Origin: Chenopodium formosanum
Lineage: Eukaryota > Streptophyta > Magnoliopsida > Caryophyllales > Amaranthaceae
NCBI GenBank assembly: GCA_024500155.1
Contig: CM044858.1
Location: 24,105,795 to 24,169,794 of the forward strand
Direction of reading: 5' to 3'
Length of the DNA stretch: 64,000 bases
Position 1 is the stretch's first letter; each line of letters starts with the position of its first letter. Position numbers and translations under genes: made by a program. This document shows, in pieces, positions 57,101 through 64,000 of this stretch. The notes below the pieces were generated by a model. It was not told where the DNA came from. It ran no database searches and worked only from the letters and a program-made list of their open reading frames with translations.

Positions 57101-60100
57101 AGGCCCCGTAACCACAAAATTCCTCAAAAAGCGTGGATTATAGCCTTCAATTTTGGAATTTTTTGACCTTTTTTCGCCCTGAAATAAAAATTGCCGAGAT
57201 GTTTACCATGGTTCCTAATACCCTCCGGGTGTCGAATTGAGTGGGTGGAACCATCCAATATGCCTTTAAACAGTCAATTTACCCGTTCCAAACTTGCACC
57301 GATATCGTGACCTCAAGCCTACCACGGACATTTATGGCAACATATAAGGGTCATATATGGCTCCAAATGTCATTATATGACCCTAAGATGTATCCCCTAG
57401 GGTCTCAAGACATTTCGCCACCGGGCCCGTAACTTGAAAATTCCTCTAAAAGCGTGGATTTATAGTCTTCAATTTTGGAATTTTTTGACCTTTTTTTGCC
57501 TTGAAAGAAAATTTGCAGAGATGATTACCATAGTTCCTAATAAACTCTTGGGAGTCCAACTGAGTGGCTGGAACCATCTAATATGCCATTAAACAGTCAA
57601 TTTACAAGTTCTAAACTTGCACCGATATCGTGACCTCAAGCCTACCACGGATATTTATGGCAACATATAAGGGTCATATATGGTTTCAAACGTCATTATA
57701 TGATCCTAAGAAGTAGCCCCTAGGGTCTCAAGACTTTTCGCCACCGGGCCCCGTAACCTCAAAATTCCTCAAAAAGTGTGGATTATAGCCTTCAATTTTG
57801 GAATTTTTTAACCATTTATCGCCCGGAAATAAAAATTGTCGAGATGTTTACCGTGTTTCCTAATACCCTCCGGGAGTCCAATTGAGTGGGTGGAACCATC
57901 CAATATGCCTTTAAACAATCAATTTACCCGTTCCAAACTTGCACTGATATCGTGACCTCAAGCCTACCACGAAAATTTATGGCAACATATAAGGGTCATA
58001 TATTGTTTTAAACGTCATTATATGACCCTAAGATGTATCTCCTAAGGTCTCAAGACTTTTGGCTACCGGTCCCCGTAACCTCAAAATTCCTCAAAAAGCG
58101 TGGATTATAGCCTTCAATTTTGGAATTTTTTGAACTTTTTTCGCCCGGAAATAAAAATTGCCGAGATGTTCACCATGGTTCCTAATACCCTCCTGGAGTC
58201 CAATTGAGTGGGTGGAACCATCCAATATGCCTTTAAACAGTATATTTATCCGTTCCCAACTTGCACCGATATCGTGACCTCAAGCCTACCACGGACATTT
58301 ATGGCAACATATAAGGGTCATATATGGTTCCAAACGTCATTATATGTCCCTAAGAAGTAGCCCCTAAGGTCTCAAGACTTTTCGCCACCGGGCCCCGTAA
58401 CCTCAAAATTCCTCAAAATGTGTGGATGATAGCCTTCAATTTTGGAATTTTTTAACCTTTTATCGCCCGGAAATAAAAATTGCCGAGATGTTTACCATGG
58501 TTCCTAATACCCTCCAGGAGTACAATAGAGTGGGTAGAACCATCTAATATGCCTTTAAACAGTCAATTTACCCGTTCCAAACTTGCACCGATATCGTGAC
58601 CTCAAGCCTACCACGGACATTTATGGCAACATATAAGGGTCATATATGGTTCCAAACGTTATTATATGACCCTAAGATGTATCCCCTTGGGTCTCAAGAC
58701 TTTTCGCCACCAGGCCCCGTAACCTCAAAATTCCTCAAAAAGCGTGGATTATAGCCTTCAATTTTGGAATTTTTTGACCTTTTTTTGTCCGGAAATAAAA
58801 TTTGCAGAGAAGATTTTCATGGTTCCTAATAATCTCCGGGAGTCCAATTGAGTGGCTGGAACCATCTAATATGCCTTTAAACAGTCAATTTACAAGTTCT
58901 AAACTTGCACCGATATCGTTTCCTCAAGCCTACCACGGATATTTATGGCAACATATAAGGGTCATATATAGTTCCAAACGTCATTATATGACCCTAAGAT
59001 GTATCCACTAGGGTCTCAAGAATTTTCGCCACTGGGCCCCGTAACCTCAAAATTCCTCAAAAAGCGTGGATTATAACCTTCAATTTTGGAATTTTTTGAC
59101 CTTTTTTCGCCCGAAAATAAAAATTGCCGAGATGTTTACCATAGTTCCTAATACCCTCCGGGTGTCCAATTGAGTGGGTGGAACCATCCAATATGCTTTT
59201 AAACAGTCAATTTACCCATTCCAAACTTCCACCGATATCGTGACCTTAAGCCTACTATGGACATTTATGGTAACATATAAGGGTCATATATGGTTCCAAA
59301 CGTCATTATATGACCCTAAGACGTATCCCCTAGGGTCTCAAGAGTTTTCATCACCGGGCCCCCTAACCTTTAAATTCCTTAAAAAACGTAGATTATAGCC
59401 TTCAATTTTAGAATTGTTTGACCTTTTTTCGTCCGGAAATAAAAATTGCCAAGATGTTTACCAGAAATCCTAATACCCTCCGGGAGTACAATTGAGTGGG
59501 CGGAACCATCCAATATGCCTTTAAACAGTCAATTTACTTTATTTAAACTTGCACCGATATCGTGACCTCAAGCCTACCACGGACATTTATGGCAACATAT
59601 AAGGGTCATATATGGTTCCAAACGTCATTATATGACCCTAAGATGTATCCACTAGGGTCTCAAGAATTTTCGCCACCGGGCCCCGTAACCTCAAAATTCC
59701 TCAAAAAGCGTGGATTATAACCTTCAATTTTGGAATTTCTTGACCTTTTTTCGCCCGAAAATAAAAATTGCCGAGATGTTTACCATGGTTCCTAATACCC
59801 TCCGGGTGTCCAATTGAGTGGGTGGAACCATCCAATATGCTTTTAAACAGTCAATTTACCCGTTCCAAACTTGCACCGATATCGTGACCTCAAGCCTACC
59901 ATGGACATTTATGGTAACATATAAGGGTCATATATGGTTCCAAACGTCATTATATGACCCTAAGACGTATCCCCTAGGGTCTCAAGACTTTTCATCACCA
60001 GGCCCCCTAACCTTTAAATTCCTTAAAAAGCGTGGATTATAGCCTTCAATTTTAGAATTGTTTGACCTTTTTTCGCCCGGAAATAAAAATTGCCGAGATG

Positions 60101-60527
60101 TTTGCCAGGGTTCCTAATACCCTCCTGGAGTAAAATTGATTGGGCGGAACCATCCAATATGCCTTTAAACACTCAATTTACCCGTTCCAAACTTGCACCG
60201 ATATTGTGACCTCAAGCCTACCACGGTCATTTATGGCAACATATAGGGTCATATATGGTTCCAAACGTCATTATATGACCCTAAGATGTATCCCCTAGGG
60301 TATCAAGACTTTCCGCCACCTGGCCCCGTAACCTCAAAATTCCTCAAAAAGCGTGGATTATATAGCCTTCAAATTTGGAATTTTTTAACCTTTTTTCGCT
60401 CGGAAATAAAAATTGCCGAGATGTTTACCATGGTTTCTAATACCCTCCGGGAGTTCAATTGAGTGGATGGAACCATCCAATATGCCTTTAAACAGTCAAT
60501 TTACCCGTTCCAAACTTGCACTGATAT
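54130..60527 (+). repeat. 322-bp satellite, block 3 (about 20 monomers)
   Basis: The same monomer and orientation as blocks 1 and 2, starting at tatatatggttcc and ending at gcactgatat, where the next LTR begins. Variants typical of this block include gatgtatacccta, ccctccgggtgtcc and aagaagtagccccta. One dimer-like pair is visible: monomers near 59174 and 59818 share aagacgtatccc, catcacc and ccccctaacctttaaattcc, 644 bp apart. No gene is seen. Confidence 0.96.
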
Positions 60528-61034
60528 TGTTTGGGGTATTTTCACCCATGACAAGTGGACCAATGAGGAGATGCCACGTGTCAGAGGCTGGCAGGTCACC
60601 CTTGACCAATCCCCAGCTGACATGTGGCCTCTCCAGATACTCCCTTAGAGTTGCGGCCTTCAAGGGCCCAATTCCCCAAAAATCCGCTATTTGGCGGCGC
60701 GGCCCATCAGTCCTAGGTTAAAATAACCTAGGAAGGGGCACTTTTCCCAAGGACCCTATAAATAGGGAGATATTCCCCCAAAATGGGGGACATTAAGAAA
60801 TTAACTATCATTTATTACATCCTACTTTCTCTCTCATCAGAGAACACTTGAGCTTGGAATCCAAGTAGATCCCCACCTAAATTTCCGCACTTTTTATTCT
60901 CCTTCAAGTTACTAACTTGAGCGTTGGAGGCGGAGCACCACCCTACCGGTGTCTCCGTTAATTTTGCAGATACAGAGTCAGCAGGACCAGTCTTCGAGTT
61001 GTAACTCTCCCAAGGGACAAAAACACCCAAAACA
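60528..61034 (+). repeat. 5' LTR of the second Gypsy element
   Basis: Starts TGTTTGGGG within a satellite monomer (gcactgatat) and ends CCCAAAACA, so the ends form an imperfect inverted repeat with TG...CA. TATA box TATAAATAG at 60757-60765. The LTR is 507 bp. The matching 3' LTR lies outside the window, so the end is inferred from the terminal repeat and the adjacent primer site. Confidence 0.85.
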
Positions 61035-61036
61035 TT

Positions 61037-61054
61037 TAGCGTCGTCTGTGGGGA
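61037..61054 (+). other. Primer binding site of the second Gypsy element
   Basis: TAGCGTCGTCTGTGGGGA follows the LTR by 2 bp. It resembles the TGGCG(C/T)CGTCTGTGGGGA type of site common in Tat-like elements; the second base is A instead of G. I do not assign the tRNA. Confidence 0.6.
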
Positions 61055-61066
61055 GAGTGCCTCAAG

Positions 61067-64000
61067 ATGGTTCAAAATTCTGTACCAATTCTCAATTCTA
61101 CCTCTCTACGTCCGGGTACTCAGATGGGTAACCCGGAAGACCTGCAATCGGTTACTCAGCCGGTAGGGTTTGAAATCCCTCATCCTCCACCTCAGCCTCA
61201 GCCAGAGGTATTGACAGAGGAGGAGGAAGAAGAAGAAGACAATGATGTGGAGACCTATATGACTAAAGATGGTTCTCTCATCTATAAATCCATCCGGTCC
61301 AGAGACCAGCTGGAACGAAATCTGGATCAGGCGGGCCCAAGCAGTCGGCCCACTGGGAGGTCAGACGGGGAAACCCGGAAGACCAGAGGAGAAGCTCCAG
61401 TCACCCGGAACAAGCTCATGAAATTCATGAACTCCTTCAAGGGTGAAATCAAGAAGATGATCAACAACAAGGCAGGCTCTTCCAAGAGTCAGCCGGCTAA
61501 AAAGACTCCCAATGATGGGAAGAAGAAGAAGCCGGTCAAGGACAGGCAGCCAACTCCCCATCCAAAGGAGAAGGCAGCCGCAACACTTGACTGGTCTAAG
61601 ATTCTGATGCCCCGGCGACCCCAGCCGGAGGCTAGAAAGACGTCCACCTTCGATGCTAGAGAAGTCATCAATCGAAGGAGGCAGCAGCAGTCTGAGTCAG
61701 CTTCTACCTCAAGCTTTCCAGACAGCTTCAAGGAAGATTCTGCAAGGAACTCTATGTCCTTGCATGAGAGTCGGACAGGCGGTAAATCCGTCAACACCGA
61801 ACCTCAGCTGATGATAGGGTCTATGCCATACGCACCCCAGGCGCAGTATGGGCAATATGGCCTCCAATTCATGCAGCCACCTCCATTCGGAGGTCAGGCG
61901 ACATATACTAATGTCCAGCCACTGGACTGGCAGCTCCGGCTGATGAGGCTAGGCGAACAGCCGTCTGCCTTTGCAGCCAATATAACCGAGGCGGCTCAGC
62001 CGGCCAAGGTTAAAAACACTTTGGTGGGTGCTTATGACGGCACCACCAACCCTGAAGATCACCTGATGGCATACACCAACCTAATGTGTTTACAAGGTTG
62101 GGACGATGCCACCTGGTGCCGTTGCTTTCCGGCTACATTGAAGGGCATTGCCCGGCAATGGTTTGGCAACTTGCCAGCCGGATCTGTTGACTGCTTCAAG
62201 AAGCTAGCCTTCTTGTTTGCCACCAACTTCTCAATGAACATCCCTGCTAAGAAAACAAGTTTAGACTTGAGCACCATTAAGCAGGGAGAGAGAGAAGGGC
62301 TACGCTCATATGTCAGACGGTTCAACCTGGTCAGAATTCAGATCCAGGGGCTGTCTGACGAGGTAGCATTCACAGACTTTTTCAAGGGTCTGAGAGACGG
62401 GTCTACTTTTAAGTTCGACCTTGTCAGAAAAGGGGCATTTACGCTACAGGCGGCCCTGAGGGAGGCGGAAAGCTATATACAATCAACCGACCTCTGTACG
62501 CCTGGTAGCCAGTCAGACTCCAAGAAGTCTGACAAGCAAAAAGAGAGCCGGTCTGCTCAGCCGGCGAAGAAAAAAGAAGAGAGCAAGAAAAGAAAAGAAG
62601 TCTGGGCAGTCAGTGATTCTGAGCAGCCGTCCCAGAAGAAGAAGAAAGAGTTTAAACCGTACGTTCCCCGGTACGAGTTTAACAAAGATTGTAACTCCAT
62701 CCTCATGGAGGTAAAGGACCGGCTGTCCATTGAGAAGCCGAATCCAATGAAGAGTTCCGTCCAGTTTCGGAACAAAAACAAATATTGCCAATTCTATGAG
62801 GAGGTTGGCCATGACACCAACGATTGCTTCAGTTTACAGCGGACGTTGGACCGTCTGGCTGACAAAGGGCATCTGAAGTCCTATATTTCTAAGTCCGCAG
62901 CCGGGACAAAGAAGAAGAACAAGGGTCAGTCCTCTAAGGCTACCCCCCAGCCTGCTAGTAGTTCGGAAACCGACAGGGATCCGGTCTTCACCATAGCAGG
63001 CGGATTTTCTTGTGGTGGCCCTACCATCCGGGGCACCAAAAGCCATCTTCGAAAGATGGATAAGAATGATGAGGAGCAGGCGTCTGCCAGCTCCACTTTT
63101 CCGGATGTCCTCATTACTGAGAAGGACAGGGGCAGCGTCCGCCGCCCGCATGACGACCCGGTTGTTATTGAATGCAAGGTCGCCAACCAGTTAGTTGGGC
63201 GCATCCTTATTGACACCGGCAGCTCGTCAGACATCATCAGCCTCCGGTGCTTGCAGAAGCTGAAATACAACTCCAGCAGCATGCATCCAGTCACCCACCC
63301 TTTAGTTGGTTTTGGGGGTAGGATGGTCTATCCAGCCGGAAGAATTGACCTACCCATCCGGCTGGGTGAGAAGGGCCAGGGACGACATATTGTCGTCAGA
63401 TTCTTGGTCGTTGAGGAGTTGACTGCCTACAACATCATTCTTGGGAGGCCAACCCTCAACGAAGCCAAGGCTGTAATCATCCCTGCTCTCATGCTCATCA
63501 AGTATGAGAGGGATGATGGTTCTGTTGGTTCCCTGAACGGGGATCAGAAGACGGCCAGGGAGTGTTACCTCTAAGCCGTCAAAGATACTGTGGCCGCAGA
63601 CGGCCAAGGGAAGGAACCAATAGACCTTGACAACGTCAAGGATGCTCCTTCACCTCCACCAACAGTCGGAAAAAAGAGAAAAGTTGCAGAGCTGGTGGTG
63701 GTGAAGAAAGAAAAGAAATAGCAATCACTGACCGGTGAACGGTCAGAGGAGCTCCACCCCCAACCGGCTGGTGATAGCATTGATCTTGTTCTGGACGACA
63801 GCCGTCCAGAGCGAACTATTAAGGTTGGGACGGTTGCTAATGTTGTTCTGGGTGCAGACTTGCACCTTCTGCTGAAAGAATTCAAAGATGTGTTTGCCTT
63901 TGAAGTGGAAGAGATGCCTGGCATTAGCCCAGATCTCGCTGTCCACAAGCTCGTCGTGGATCCAAAAATGAAGCCCATCCGGCAAAAGAAGAGAAGCCAC
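61067..64000 (+). pseudogene. gag-pol: gag-protease-(RT) polyprotein, interrupted and cut by the window
   Basis: ATG at 61067, 33 bp after the LTR. An 835-codon frame runs to TAA at 63572-63574 and then continues in the same register past a TAG at 63719-63721 to the window end. The N-terminal part is acidic, then lysine-rich. The Retrotrans_gag core is at residues about 320-480 (GTTNPEDHLMAYTNLM, KGIARQWFGNLPAG, LRSYVRRFN). A zinc-knuckle-like segment CQFYEEVGHDTNDC is near residue 578. The retropepsin has the canonical active site IDTGSSSDIIS (Asp codon 63212-63214) and the LGRPTL motif near residue 806. GKKRKV after the first stop resembles a nuclear localisation signal. The final residues are the linker into RT. 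Both stops could arise by a single transition from Gln codons; the TAA fits C-to-T. Confidence 0.88.

Larger units (their letters stand above)
60528..64000 (+). mobile_element. Second Ty3/Gypsy retrotransposon (probably Tat clade), 5' part
   Basis: The LTR, primer site, gag and protease are present and the RT N-terminal linker begins; the element continues beyond the window. The gag and zinc-knuckle layout (KYCQFYEEVGHDTNDC followed by a long helix) and the linker MPGISPDLAVHKLVVDP resemble plant Tat-type elements. It is GC-richer than the Ogre-like element and clearly a different family. Its coding frame has two stop codons in the visible part. Confidence 0.85.

Noticed and set aside
60413..60721. 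102-codon frame running from the satellite into an LTR
   Set aside because: It crosses the insertion junction at 60527/60528, so it is a chance fusion of unrelated DNA.

Overview
This is nuclear heterochromatin from a flowering plant, probably a eudicot; the species cannot be named from the sequence. The evidence is long satellite arrays invaded by LTR retrotransposons of plant-only lineages (a Ty3/Gypsy Tat/Ogre-type element and a Ty1/Copia element), a CACTA (En/Spm) DNA transposon end, and plant-mobile-domain (PMD) genes with GT-AG introns. I see no host single-copy gene, rRNA, tRNA, CRISPR array or prokaryotic gene organisation.

Layout. (1) 1-4451: one end of a CACTA transposon. It holds about 3.8 kb of a 172-bp tandem repeat, a small possible terminal exon, palindromic subterminal repeats and a terminus reading CACTAGGCG on the minus strand. 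(2) 4452-22099, 40975-45903 and 54130-60527: a 322-bp satellite, about 90 monomers in all, cut into three blocks by insertions. (3) 22100-40974: an 18.9-kb Tat/Ogre-like retrotransposon with 1.9-2.0-kb LTRs, a tRNA-Arg-type primer site, broken gag-pro-RT-RNaseH-RNaseH-INT, and two antisense genes (32878-34353 and 35048-37379) of the DUF7745/PMD kind, both split by introns. (4) 45904-54129: a Ty1/Copia element with 0.75-kb LTRs, a decayed gag, RT/RNaseH remnants, no recognisable protease or integrase core, and a near-perfect 5-bp target duplication. (5) 60528-64000: the 5' part of another Ty3/Gypsy element, probably Tat clade, with its LTR, primer site and gag-protease; it runs off the window.

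The most interesting object is element (3). Palindromic 17-bp motifs of the form CTGTCGCC-N-GCGACAG occur in clusters in the LTR promoter and in every major non-coding gap of the element. In the LTRs and upstream of one antisense gene the cluster lies 50-51 bp upstream of the same TATAAATAG box, which is followed in both places by CCGAATCC. An LTR-type promoter therefore seems to sit inverted inside the element and drive the antisense gene. The other antisense gene has six coding exons with phase-0 introns and a likely 5'UTR intron. Antisense introns survive retrotransposition because the sense genomic RNA does not expose their splice sites. All three retroelements carry disabling mutations in their coding regions and look dead in cis. 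The LTR coordinates, splice sites and motif spacings were read directly from the bases. Family names rest on recognised motifs, and functional ideas about the palindromes and PMD genes are inference.
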